Source: Dyella tabacisoli (GTDB taxonomy: Bacteria > Pseudomonadota > Gammaproteobacteria > Xanthomonadales > Rhodanobacteraceae). From it: a stretch of 64,000 nt of DNA. Below, one piece after another: positions 43,341-51,750 of this stretch. Position 1 is the stretch's first letter, and every line of letters starts with the position of its first letter. Below the pieces are notes generated by a model that was given only the letters and a program-made list of their open reading frames with translations, was not told the DNA's origin and did not search any database. The DNA is taken from NCBI RefSeq assembly GCF_003350925.1, contig NZ_KZ857174.1, positions 1-64,000 on the forward strand, given 5' to 3'. A program made the translations under genes and the position numbers.

Positions 43341-44162
43341 TCAGGGCTTAACGATCTCCGACTCGATCACCATATTCAGCACATAGGCCGTATTGGGTGC
43401 GTCGGCCGGCGGGTTCTTGATGGCGTAGCGCTTCAGGCGCAGCACGTTGCGCACACCTGCCTGGTGGGTATAACCCTCGATGCTTTGATAGAGCGGCTGC
43501 CACTCGCCCGGTGTGCCCACGCTAAGCCCATTAGCGTCGTAGTTGCGTTCACGTACTTGCAGGCACTCCATATTGGGAATGAGCGGGTGGCTACAGGGCT
43601 TGGTCTGCGCGGCCACTTCCATGAATACGGTGGTGCCTTCACCGCCATAGCGGGTTTCGGCGGTGGGCTTGCCGATGAACTGCAAGGTATCGCCGTTATC
43701 GGTGACCAGCCGTAGTAGCGGTGCTTCGCCGGTGGTTTGCAGGCTTAGCTTGGGATGCGCACGCAAACGCTCGCCGATAGCGACATCCATGGCCATCAGT
43801 GCCTGGTTGGAGCAAGCCATCATCGTTTGCGCCAGCGGCGAGACTTCTAGCCGTCCGTTTTTAATCTGGAAGCCGCCGTTCATCCGGTTGCAGCCCTTGC
43901 TGACGCTGAGCCGGGCTTGACCAAATTCCACTTGCGGGGAGGTGTTTTCGTCGAAGAACAAAGCATTGATGCGCTTGCCGTCGCTGCCGGTGGCCTGGTT
44001 CAACTGCCACTGATACTGACTCAGCAGGGTTGCATCGGGTGTTGCCGCTGAGCTGTCCGTCGGTGATGAGGTGGCGGTACTGCCGGGCGCGTTCGGATGG
44101 GACGGTGGCGTGGGTGTACAGGCCGCGAGGGCGAGCGGTAGCAACAGCAAGCAATATTTCAT
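43341..44162 (-). CDS. META and DUF4377 domain lipoprotein
   Basis: The 273-residue product has a lipoprotein signal (LPLALAAC, Cys15), a META/HslJ domain at about residues 45-160 (QVEFGQARLSVSKGCNRMNGG) and a DUF4377 domain at about 175-273 (CLQVRERNYDANG, EWQPLYQSIEGYTHQAGV). HslJ-type domains occur in stress-induced envelope proteins. The start at 44162 directly precedes the lipoprotein signal. It lies 57 bases downstream of the potassium channel gene on the same strand. Confidence 0.85.
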   Translation of the reverse strand: MKYCLLLLPLALAACTPTPPSHPNAPGSTATSSPTDSSAATPDATLLSQYQWQLNQATGSDGKRINALFFDENTSPQVEFGQARLSVSKGCNRMNGGFQIKNGRLEVSPLAQTMMACSNQALMAMDVAIGERLRAHPKLSLQTTGEAPLLRLVTDNGDTLQFIGKPTAETRYGGEGTTVFMEVAAQTKPCSHPLIPNMECLQVRERNYDANGLSVGTPGEWQPLYQSIEGYTHQAGVRNVLRLKRYAIKNPPADAPNTAYVLNMVIESEIVKP

Positions 44163-44219
44163 GGCGAATTCTCCATCAATGGAATAAGCAAACGTTTGGT
44201 TCTTGCAGGGCAACGTTTC

Positions 44220-45152
44220 TTAGCCAGCCAGGCCTTCTTCTTCACTTTCCGGCAGCGGCAACACTTCGTGAAAGACGGTGTAATCGATATAGCTATGGCC
44301 ATCCTCACCATCGCGGACAAGATCGATATAGCGGTGATTCCAGCGTAGCTCCTGGTAACTCCATTGATGCCGCGCCAGCATCGGTTGCGAAGTGGTTTCG
44401 TCGATGCCTTCAATGGTCAGCATAATCACCGCTTCGGTGCTTTCGAGCGTTTCGGCCGTGGCGCCATAGAGCGGGCTGGTTTCATCGATGACATGCATCA
44501 GGCTCCAGCTAAGTATGAAAACCGGGTGCCGGTCACGCATCAGTTTCAGATCGTAAATCTTGCGAATCTTGAAACCCTCGGCGCTGGATTCGCGGATCAG
44601 CAGATTCAGCGAAGCCGACGCCTCGGCGATGACGTTTTGTCGAGCGTTCGCCGCCCGAATCATCAGCGTCGATTGACCGTTGATGGCGCGCACTACCGGG
44701 TGATTGGAGAACATCATCTTGGCGCGCGGACGAGAGAACCGCGAAAAGATCAGCCCAGTGACCAATGCGATGCAACCCATGCCGGTAAAGATTTCAACGG
44801 TGGATACAAGATGCGCGTACAGCGTCTGCGGGTGCATATCGCCGTAGCCGACGGTGGCCAGGGTTTCCACACTGAAAAAGAACGCGCCGCTGAAGTCTTG
44901 CGGAAACTGATTGGCGATGGCGTGATCGCCCAATTGGTAAAGCGTCGCAAAAACCGTGTTGAGCAGCACAAAGCCCAGGGCGGCAAGCGCAAAAAATGCC
45001 GGCCAGCGGATGGTCAGGGTGTAGTGATAGATATCGTCCCAGACATGGTGGGTAAGCCCCAGGCTGATGAATTGATTGCCGCCGAGCGTCAGCGTGCGGG
45101 GTTTGCGCTTGAAATACCGGGTGCGCTTAGGTGGAGTTGGCTTGGCATTCAT
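44220..45152 (-). CDS. KirBac-type inward-rectifier potassium channel
   Basis: The 310-residue channel has an N-terminal slide helix region (HHVWDDIYHYTLTIRWPAFF), two membrane helices, the selectivity filter TVGYGD at about 100-105, and the immunoglobulin-like cytoplasmic domain of Kir channels (residues about 140-300). These channels pass potassium and respond to lipids or ligands. ATG at 45152 is preferred to GTG at 45161. It is followed by the META lipoprotein gene. Confidence 0.9.
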   Translation of the reverse strand: MNAKPTPPKRTRYFKRKPRTLTLGGNQFISLGLTHHVWDDIYHYTLTIRWPAFFALAALGFVLLNTVFATLYQLGDHAIANQFPQDFSGAFFFSVETLATVGYGDMHPQTLYAHLVSTVEIFTGMGCIALVTGLIFSRFSRPRAKMMFSNHPVVRAINGQSTLMIRAANARQNVIAEASASLNLLIRESSAEGFKIRKIYDLKLMRDRHPVFILSWSLMHVIDETSPLYGATAETLESTEAVIMLTIEGIDETTSQPMLARHQWSYQELRWNHRYIDLVRDGEDGHSYIDYTVFHEVLPLPESEEEGLAG

Positions 45153-45167
45153 GGCAGGCACTCTGGT

Positions 45168-45665
45168 TCAAGCGTGTGAAAGATCGCGCCAAGTGAGAAA
45201 CATGCGCAGGTCAAACTCCAGTTGGTGATAGTCCGGCTGCATGTGTTCGCATAGCTGATAGAACGCTTTGTTGTGATCGGTTTCTTTCAGGTGAGCCAGC
45301 TCGTGCACCACGATCATGCGCAAAAACTCGGGTGCGGCTTCGCGAAACACCGAGGCAATGCGGATCTCTTTCTTCGCCTTCAGCTTGCCGCCGTGCAGGC
45401 GCGAGATCGCAGTGTGCAGGCCCAGCGCACGCTGGATGACATCGAGCTTGTTGTCGTACATGACCTTGTCGATGCCCGGCGCGTTGCGCAAATAGGTTTG
45501 CTTCAACGCATGGGTATAGACGTATAGCGCTTTGTCGCTCTGGATCTCGTGGCGCTCGGGATAACGCCGCTGCAGATAGTCACCGAGCTGATCCTCGGCG
45601 ACCAACTGGCGCACTTTCTGTTGCAGCGCAGGCGGATAGCCGCCGAGGTATTTGAGCGGCGTCAT
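45168..45665 (-). CDS. YgjP-like (DUF45) zinc metallopeptidase
   Basis: The 165-residue product has the metallopeptidase motif HELAHLKETDH with a second histidine ten residues after HELAH, as in YgjP/SprT-like proteins. No signal peptide is present. The ATG at 45665 leaves a 10-base gap after the upstream gene; the longer frame from 45701 would overlap it. Catalysis is plausible from the motif but the substrate is unknown. The KirBac gene follows in the same direction. Confidence 0.82.
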   Translation of the reverse strand: MTPLKYLGGYPPALQQKVRQLVAEDQLGDYLQRRYPERHEIQSDKALYVYTHALKQTYLRNAPGIDKVMYDNKLDVIQRALGLHTAISRLHGGKLKAKKEIRIASVFREAAPEFLRMIVVHELAHLKETDHNKAFYQLCEHMQPDYHQLEFDLRMFLTWRDLSHA

Positions 45666-45675
45666 ACCCGTATCG

Positions 45676-45954
45676 TCAAATCTCGTCGGCGGGCGCGTCA
45701 TCGGCGAAACCGGTGTAGCCGTCCGGGAAAACCGGGGTGCCGTCTTCTTCGAGCGTCAGTACGGCGGCCAACGCGGCGGCGGCGGCTTCCTCCGCCAGAT
45801 CTTTTTGCCGGAAACTACGGTTTTCGCAGATCGCAAAATAGCTGGGAAAGCCCGTTCGATGACGCGGAGTGATAGCGATGTACGCGCCAAAGCGCGAGCC
45901 CTCGGCCGTGGCGCCTGAACGGGCCCAATAGTGTTCAAACTCACGTTCGGCCAT
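45676..45954 (-). CDS. Small hypothetical protein
   Basis: The 92-residue product begins MAEREFEHYWARSG and contains FGAYIAITPRHRTGFPSYFAI, with an Ala-rich helix near residues 52-66 and an acidic end. No known domain is recognised. It lies upstream of the YgjP-like gene on the same strand and may be cotranscribed. The upstream GGAT is a weak ribosome binding site. The reading frame is credible from codon bias and its match to the gene layout, but function is unknown. Confidence 0.6.
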   Translation of the reverse strand: MAEREFEHYWARSGATAEGSRFGAYIAITPRHRTGFPSYFAICENRSFRQKDLAEEAAAAALAAVLTLEEDGTPVFPDGYTGFADDAPADEI

Positions 45955-46016
45955 CGTTGCTTATCCAGATAGAAGGGCGCCAGTGTAACGCGCCGAAGCT
46001 ATGCCACCATGCGCCC

Positions 46017-46499
46017 ATGACCATGCCTGCCACGTTCAAGCCCGATACTTCCACGCCGCGTCTGGTGCTGGACACCAACGTCTGCCTCGACCTGTTTGTC
46101 TTCGGCGATGCGGCTTGCGCACCTTTACTGGCTGCGCTGCAAGGCGGCGTGGTCGAGGCGGTGACCGATGAGGCTTGCCGCGCGGAATGGTGGCGGGTAC
46201 TGCATTATCCGAAGCTGGCGCTGGATGAGGCGGCACGTGCGCAGGCGCGCGCCGCGTTCGATGCACATACCAGCTACCTGTCGACCGATGAATTGCGGCA
46301 GCCGATCGATGCGGGCTTGCCCCGCTGCGCCGATCCCGACGATCAGAAATTCTTGGAGCTGGCGCTGGCAACGCAGGCGCGCTGGCTTATCAGCAAAGAT
46401 AAAGAAGTGTTAAAGCTGGGGCCGCGAACGCTGCGCGCCGGATGGTTCGCTATTGTTACGCCGCAGGGCTGGCAGACGCCGTCCAGGGAGGCATGGTGA
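46017..46499 (+). CDS. PIN-domain protein (COG1569-like)
   Basis: The 160-residue product has PIN nuclease features: LVLDTNVCLDLF with the first Asp, an acidic DEACRAEWWRVL segment, and DPDDQKFLELA with the late Asp pair, then ARWLISKDKEVL. PIN proteins are Mg2+-dependent RNases, often toxins. No antitoxin gene is seen upstream; the gene before it is divergent. ATG at 46017 is used (46023 is possible). It overlaps the DUF1697 gene by seven bases. Confidence 0.8.
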   Translation: MTMPATFKPDTSTPRLVLDTNVCLDLFVFGDAACAPLLAALQGGVVEAVTDEACRAEWWRVLHYPKLALDEAARAQARAAFDAHTSYLSTDELRQPIDAGLPRCADPDDQKFLELALATQARWLISKDKEVLKLGPRTLRAGWFAIVTPQGWQTPSREAW

Positions 46500-47032
46500 G
46501 CGCTTATATAGCCTTGCTGCGTGCAGTGAATGTCGGCAGCGGCCGCGCGGTACCGATGGCGCAGTTGCGCGCCATGGCGACCGACATGGGGTACGCCCAA
46601 CCGCGCACATTGTTGCAGAGTGGCAATCTTGTGTTTGAGGCCAAGGCCGGCAAGGCCGCAACCATCGAGCGCGCGCTGGAGGTCGAGCTGCGCCGGCGTT
46701 TCGGGTTTGACATCCCATGCATCATGCGCAGCGCCACGGAATGGACATCCATCGTGGCGGGTAATCCGTTCGCCCGAGAAACCGCCGAAAATCCCGCGCA
46801 GGTACTGGTGATGGCCCTGAAAGCCGCGCCGGACGCGGCAGGCATCGCGGCTTTACACGAGAGCTATGCCGGCCCGGAGTCGATTCATGTCGAGGGGCGG
46901 CAGGCTTATCTCGTTTATCCCGAAGGTATCGGCCGCTCACGTCTCACCATGGCCTTGCTGGAGCGCAAACTCGGTGTCACCGGTACGGCACGCAATTGGA
47001 ATACGGTGCTCAAGCTTGCGGCGATGGTGTAA
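46493..47032 (+). CDS. DUF1697 family protein
   Basis: The 179-residue product begins with the family signature YIALLRAVNVGS and has TLLQSGNLVF and a C-terminal ARNWNTVLKLAAMV, the DUF1697 hallmarks. The structure is known but no activity is established. GGGAGG directly before the ATG at 46493 supports this start, which overlaps the PIN-domain stop, so the two are coupled. Whether it acts with the PIN protein is unknown. Confidence 0.86.
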   Translation: MVSAYIALLRAVNVGSGRAVPMAQLRAMATDMGYAQPRTLLQSGNLVFEAKAGKAATIERALEVELRRRFGFDIPCIMRSATEWTSIVAGNPFARETAENPAQVLVMALKAAPDAAGIAALHESYAGPESIHVEGRQAYLVYPEGIGRSRLTMALLERKLGVTGTARNWNTVLKLAAMV

Positions 47033-47061
47033 GCAGACCCACGACTATCAGGCCCAATGCC

Positions 47062-47250
47062 ATGCAGATGCCACAGACTATCCATTGCCCGTATTGCGGC
47101 GAAACGATCTATATCCTGGTGGATACCTCGATCGAGCATCAGCGCTATATCGAGGACTGCCACGTCTGCTGCCAGCCGATTACTTTGACGATAAATGCCG
47201 ATGAAGACGGTGAATGGCAGATTGGCGTGCAGTCTGAAGACGATGGCTAG
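47062..47250 (+). CDS. CPXCG-motif cysteine-rich protein
   Basis: The 62-residue product has CPYCGE near its start and CHVCCQPI later, a likely zinc ribbon of the CPXCG family. The family is short and its function unknown. ATG at 47062 precedes it closely; ATG at 47068 is an alternative. It follows the DUF1697 gene by 29 bases in the same direction. Confidence 0.83.
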   Translation: MQMPQTIHCPYCGETIYILVDTSIEHQRYIEDCHVCCQPITLTINADEDGEWQIGVQSEDDG

Positions 47251-47308
47251 GCGGTCAACCCGGCCATCGTCGAGCCGATCAGTCCATGCTCGACCAGCCT
47301 GAGCCGGC

Positions 47309-47992
47309 TTAACGCGCCCACGCGGTTAATGCCGCGGGGTAGGTATCAAACCAACTGTTCGTATCGAGCACGGTTACTTCGAGTCGGTCCAGGCGGGTGC
47401 GCGTAGCGATGTCGGAGTCCGGCGTCACCGGGCGGGTCAAATCCCACAGCAAGCGCGTTTGGAAGCCCAGTTCAACCGCATCTTGCGCCGTCCACAACAC
47501 ACAGATGTCGCGAGCCAGACCGCAGATATATACCTCTACGATGTCTCGCTCCCGCAGCCAGCCGGCGAGACCGGTGCTGGGCCGATTGCCGTGCGGGCCG
47601 TGGTTTTCGCGAAAGGCGCTGTAGGAGTCGACGCGAGGGTCGCTGCCTTTGCGAATCACCGCATTCAGCGAAGACCAGTCGATCCCCTGATGCAGTGCCG
47701 CGCCTGGCGTACCTTGCACGCAATGGGCCGGCCATAGGGTCTGTGCGTGGCCATACAACGGAATACGTTCAAACGGGTGCTTGCCTGTATGCGTGCTGGC
47801 GAAGGAGACGTGTCCGCGCGGGTGCCAGTCTTGAGTGGCGACCACATGACGAAACAGGCCTGCTTTCAGCAAGTGATTGATGCCCGGCACAATGGCATCG
47901 CCCTCGTGGCAGGCCAGCGCACCACCGGGCATGAAGTCGGATTGCACATCGACGAGGATCAGGGCGGCGTGATCGCTGATGGATGGGGTCAT
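47309..47992 (-). CDS. pncA: Nicotinamidase
   Basis: The 227-residue isochorismatase-fold enzyme converts nicotinamide to nicotinate in NAD salvage. The catalytic triad is visible as Asp15 (LVDVQSDF), Lys115 (VIRKGSD) and Cys164 (GLARDICV). Metal ligands Asp55, His57 and His61 lie in TQDWHPRGH. The whole pattern is intact and the length is normal. It is a single gene convergent with the CPXCG gene. Confidence 0.92.
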   Translation of the reverse strand: MTPSISDHAALILVDVQSDFMPGGALACHEGDAIVPGINHLLKAGLFRHVVATQDWHPRGHVSFASTHTGKHPFERIPLYGHAQTLWPAHCVQGTPGAALHQGIDWSSLNAVIRKGSDPRVDSYSAFRENHGPHGNRPSTGLAGWLRERDIVEVYICGLARDICVLWTAQDAVELGFQTRLLWDLTRPVTPDSDIATRTRLDRLEVTVLDTNSWFDTYPAALTAWAR

Positions 47993-48170
47993 GGTCGCGG
48001 CTGGTCTGGAGTGAGATTGGCTTTGATGAGTCTAAGGCCAGTACCGTCCAATAGAGTGTGACGCGGTGGGCTCACACTATGTGCGTGATGCCGCGGATTC
48101 AGCTACGCGCAAGCCATCGAGCAAGGCAGGCATAATGTGCCGTGAGCCTAGATCGTTCTAAGGGATGGAG

Positions 48171-48578
48171 ATGCATTACGACCAATCGTGGATGGGCTAT
48201 GGCATGGTCGGAGGCTTCCAGGCCGGGACCATTGCAGCAGTGGTGGGATTATTGTTGTTCGGCTTTTTCCACAGGTACGGTCAACGGCACAACTGGAACT
48301 TGGGTACGCAGATCGGCTGGTCGTACTTACTTGCGTTGCTGCTGGCCGGCAGCGGCGATATGTGGGACATGTTTTATTTCAACTACGGGCGGCTGCAGTC
48401 GCTGCAGTTGCTCAAAGCCAAGCTGGCCGCGGTACATGACCCGGACGGCATGGGTACGCGGGTGCTGTTCGAGTTTGCCGGGGTGGCGGTGGGTGTGTAT
48501 CTGGGTTGGCTATTGATCGCCAAACTTGGATTTCTTCGCGGGCGCAGTCACACAGGCAATCACAAGATCGACCCATGA
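48171..48578 (+). CDS. Hypothetical membrane protein upstream of the YhhS-like transporter
   Basis: The 135-residue product has three hydrophobic segments (about residues 18-35, 50-68 and 100-120) separated by charged loops. No known family is recognised. AGGG at 48161-48164 gives good spacing for the ATG at 48171; ATG at 48165 is an alternative. Its stop overlaps the following MFS gene (ATGA), so the two are translationally coupled and may act together. Confidence 0.7.
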   Translation: MHYDQSWMGYGMVGGFQAGTIAAVVGLLLFGFFHRYGQRHNWNLGTQIGWSYLLALLLAGSGDMWDMFYFNYGRLQSLQLLKAKLAAVHDPDGMGTRVLFEFAGVAVGVYLGWLLIAKLGFLRGRSHTGNHKIDP

Positions 48579-49774
48579 CCACCGTTGATGTAATCGCCGG
48601 CAGCAGTAAGCGATTGACCCTGCATATCGTGCAAGTGGTGTGCTTCACTTTTTTCGCCTATCTGGTGGTCGGTTTGCAGTTGGCTGTGCTGCCGCCGTTC
48701 GTGCACAACGATCTTGGCTACGGCGCGGTCCTGGCCGGGTTGGCGATCAGCACGCAATACATCGCCACTTTTCTGACCCGTGGTTTCGCCGGGCGCACCA
48801 CTGATGTCGCCGGGCCCAAGCGAGCGGCGTTGATCGGTATGACGGCGTGCGGCATCAGCGGGTTGTTGCTGGTTGCCGCCGCTTTATTGCACCGCATACC
48901 GCCACTATCGCTGGGCGTGATGCTGCTCGCTCGCCTGGCCCTGGGTTTTGGCGAGAGCTGCGTGGGCACGGGTTGCATCATGTGGGGCATCGGCCGGGTG
49001 GGTTCTGCGCATACGGCCAAGGTGATCTCATGGAACGGTATCGCCACCTATGGCGCACTCGCACTGGGCGCGCCGTTGGGCGTGTGGCTGGTTGCGGTGG
49101 CCGGCTTTATCGCGATCGGTATTGCCGGAGCATTGTTGATGCTTGGCGCGGTACTGCTCGCGACCATTCAACATGGCGTGCAAGTGCAGGCCGGCGAACG
49201 TTTGCCGATGCGGCACGTGTTTGGCCGGGTCATGCCCTACGGTATGGGTCTGGCGATGGGGTCGATCGGCTTCGGCGTCATCGCTACTTTTATCACGCTG
49301 TATTACGCCAGCGTGAGCTGGAATAACGCCGCATTGACGTTAAGCGTTTTCGGGGTGTGTTTCGTCAGCGTGCGTCTGTTGTTGGGTAGCACGATTTCGC
49401 GTTTCGGCGGCTATCGAGTGGCGATGGTTTCGCTATCGGTCGAGTGCTGTGGCTTGATCGTATTGGCAACGGCAGCGCATGCCGGCACCGCGATGTTTGG
49501 CGCCGCACTTACGGGCATCGGTTTTTCGCTGCTTTTCCCGGCGTTGGGTGTAGAGGCGGTGAATCGGGTAAGCATCAGCAACCGTGGCGCGGCGTTGTCT
49601 GCGTATTCGGTGTTTGTGGATGTGGCGCTGGGGCTGACTGGGCCGCTGGGCGGATTGATGGCTTCTTCGGGTAATTACGCGCCGATGTTTGGTGTGGCTT
49701 CTTGTTTGTCGTTGGGGGCGGCGGTGCTGACGGGGGGGCTGTATTTTCGGTATGGGAGGCCTACGTTGGGGTGA
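48575..49774 (+). CDS. MFS transporter, YhhS-like
   Basis: The 399-residue protein has 12 membrane segments and closely follows E. coli YhhS: ATFLTRGFAGRTTDVAGPKRA, GFGESCVGTGCIMWGIGRVGS, VISWNGIATYGALALGAPLGV and GFSLLFPALGVEAVNRV. YhhS relatives are drug or metabolite exporters of uncertain substrate. The ATG at 48575 overlaps the upstream gene's stop. A repeat-rich gap follows. Confidence 0.9.
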   Translation: MTTVDVIAGSSKRLTLHIVQVVCFTFFAYLVVGLQLAVLPPFVHNDLGYGAVLAGLAISTQYIATFLTRGFAGRTTDVAGPKRAALIGMTACGISGLLLVAAALLHRIPPLSLGVMLLARLALGFGESCVGTGCIMWGIGRVGSAHTAKVISWNGIATYGALALGAPLGVWLVAVAGFIAIGIAGALLMLGAVLLATIQHGVQVQAGERLPMRHVFGRVMPYGMGLAMGSIGFGVIATFITLYYASVSWNNAALTLSVFGVCFVSVRLLLGSTISRFGGYRVAMVSLSVECCGLIVLATAAHAGTAMFGAALTGIGFSLLFPALGVEAVNRVSISNRGAALSAYSVFVDVALGLTGPLGGLMASSGNYAPMFGVASCLSLGAAVLTGGLYFRYGRPTLG

Positions 49775-50127
49775 TTTAGCGTTGTCGCTGGCTGGTCGCC
49801 TGCGGCGGTTTTCGAACCCCTGCCGGGGCCCGAGTCACTTTTCTTTGCTTGCTCAAAGAAAAGTAACCAAAAGAAAGAGCACCCCGGTGCGTCGCCCTTC
49901 GGGTGCGTGAGGGTCGGCCGGGCTTTTCGACAGGGCTTCCTGCCCTGGCGAAAAGGCATCGACATCCATGTCGATGCCCCTGCGGGCCTGATCGTCCAAC
50001 CCTCACCGACGCACAGGGGCCCCAAGGTCAAGAGCCAACGTCAAAAACCGCCGCTCGCGCAGCTTTTGCCCCTCCCCCTACTTGTAGGGGGAGGGTGGGA
50101 GGGGGTGCATTCTTGCGACAACCCCAC
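49775..50127. repeat. Repeat-rich intergenic region between convergent genes
   Basis: No gene is visible. CTTTTCTTTG (49838-49847) pairs with CAAAGAAAAG (49854-49863). GGCATCGACAT (49955-49965) pairs with ATGTCGATGCC (49968-49978). A third perfect hairpin begins at 50070. Such stacked hairpins between converging genes may work as terminators or are decayed mobile repeats. Confidence 0.75.
50061..50106 (+). repeat. C-rich hairpin element, forward copy
   Basis: CCCTCCCCCTA (50070-50080) pairs with TAGGGGGAGGG (50085-50095) over a CTTG loop, with AGCTTTTGC before and TGGGAGGGGGTGC after. It matches the element at 43284-43324. Confidence 0.75.
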
Positions 50128-51531
50128 TCACAACACCGGATCAAACAACCGCGCCACATGCATCGCCAGCCGCTTGAGGTAAGACGCCTTGCGGTAGCTG
50201 TCTTCGTTCAACTCATCGGTTTGGGCAAAGTCATGCTCAAGCATGGCCTCTACTTCGGTGGCGAAATCCTCGTCCACGTTCAACGCGGTAATTTCAAAAT
50301 TGAGCCGAAATGACCGACTGTCGAGATTCATGCTGCCGATGGAGGTGGTGTCGTGATCGACCAGCAGCACCTTCTGATGCACAAAACCGGGTCGATAGCG
50401 AAACATGCGGATGCCTGCGCAGACGGCGTCATGGGCGTACAAACCTGAGGCGAGAAACACCGTGTAATGATCTGGCCGGGAGGGAATCAGTATGCGTACG
50501 TCCACGCCGCGAAACACGGCCAGCCGCAGGGCGGACATCACCGCCTGATCGGGGACGAAGTACGGCGTGGTCAGCCATAGCCGTTGCTGCGCGGCGTGGA
50601 TCAAGCTGACGAAGAGCAATGAGCAGCTTTCCTGGGCGTCGGCGGGGCCGGTGGCGGCAATCAGAGTGCTGGCGCCGCCATCGCCGGTTCGGGTCGGCAA
50701 CAGTGGCGGCAACGCGTCGGTGACCCAATGCCAGTCTTCGGCAAAGCTGCGCTGCAAGTCGGCGACGGCGGGGCCTTGCAGCTCCATGTGTGTATCTCGC
50801 CAGGGCGCCAAGGGTGGCTTCAGGCCGAGATATTCGTCGCCGACATTGAGGCCGCCGACAAAGCCGCGCCAACCATCTATCACCACGATCTTGCGGTGAT
50901 TGCGGAAATTTAGCTGAAAGCGATTGCTGCGCTGTTGGGTGGCAAACGGATGAATCGCCACGCCGCCGGCGCGCAAGGTTTCCACGTAATGCTTGGGCAA
51001 GGCATGGCTGCCAATGCCGTCGTACAGCACATAGACCTCCACGCCGGCCGCCGCGCGTTCCAGCAGCGCTTGTTGCATCCGGCGGCCGAGTTGATCGTCG
51101 TGAAAAATGAAGAACTGCATCAGCACGCATTGCCTGGCCTCGGCAATGGCCGCGAAAATCGCGTCGAAAGTGGCTTCGCCGTCGATCAGCAGGCGCAGGC
51201 GCTGGCCTTGATGAAAGCGCGCATCGGCCATGCTGGCGATGGCGGTATAGCGTGCGAGCGCGGGCAGCAGCGGGTCGGTGGCGGCATGTTCTTTGGCGAT
51301 GATGCTGCGTAGTTGCCGACGCCTGGCCTGGTGCAGGTCCACATAGCCATGGAACCGGCTGCGCCCTAGAAACAGATAAGGCAGCAAGGTGAAATAGGGC
51401 AGTAGCGCCAAGCCCAGCACCCAGGCGAAAGCACCCTGCGGCGTGCGCGTATTCATCACGGCATGCATCGCCGCCAACATGCCGATGACATGCAGCAGGA
51501 GGGCGATAATTCCAATCAGGCTAAGCAGCAT
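50128..51531 (-). CDS. cls: Cardiolipin synthase
   Basis: The 467-residue phospholipase D-type enzyme joins two phosphatidylglycerols into cardiolipin at the inner membrane. Two N-terminal membrane segments (about 2-22 and 35-55) are followed by two HKD motifs: His212, Lys214 and Asp219 (RNHRKIVVID) and His385, Lys387 and Asp392 (FVHQKVLLVD). YFVPDQAVMSAL and GSMNLDSRSFRLNFE are typical of ClsA. The gene stands alone. Confidence 0.92.
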   Translation of the reverse strand: MLLSLIGIIALLLHVIGMLAAMHAVMNTRTPQGAFAWVLGLALLPYFTLLPYLFLGRSRFHGYVDLHQARRRQLRSIIAKEHAATDPLLPALARYTAIASMADARFHQGQRLRLLIDGEATFDAIFAAIAEARQCVLMQFFIFHDDQLGRRMQQALLERAAAGVEVYVLYDGIGSHALPKHYVETLRAGGVAIHPFATQQRSNRFQLNFRNHRKIVVIDGWRGFVGGLNVGDEYLGLKPPLAPWRDTHMELQGPAVADLQRSFAEDWHWVTDALPPLLPTRTGDGGASTLIAATGPADAQESCSLLFVSLIHAAQQRLWLTTPYFVPDQAVMSALRLAVFRGVDVRILIPSRPDHYTVFLASGLYAHDAVCAGIRMFRYRPGFVHQKVLLVDHDTTSIGSMNLDSRSFRLNFEITALNVDEDFATEVEAMLEHDFAQTDELNEDSYRKASYLKRLAMHVARLFDPVL

Positions 51532-51565
51532 GAGTTATTAGAGCCTGTTTACGATCTCAGGATAG

Positions 51566-51593
51566 CCCGCGCCGGAAGCTGTTTGCGCGCGGG
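51566..51593. other. GC-rich hairpin between divergent cls and oxidoreductase genes
   Basis: CCCGCGC (51566-51572) pairs with GCGCGGG (51587-51593) around a 14-base loop, close to the cls start. Either leader could contain it. Its role is unknown. Confidence 0.35.
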
Positions 51594-51750
51594 ACAAGGA
51601 AGAATGAAAGAGTGTACGTCGGTACGCCGCTGAGTGATGACGCGGTCATGCGCGCAAGCAGACCCGGCCTGAGGGGGATGCCGCTGTGGCCGCCATAGCG
51701 GCTCAACGTGGGCTACTCTGAGGCGGTAACCACGCTCTGGGAGCCACCCT

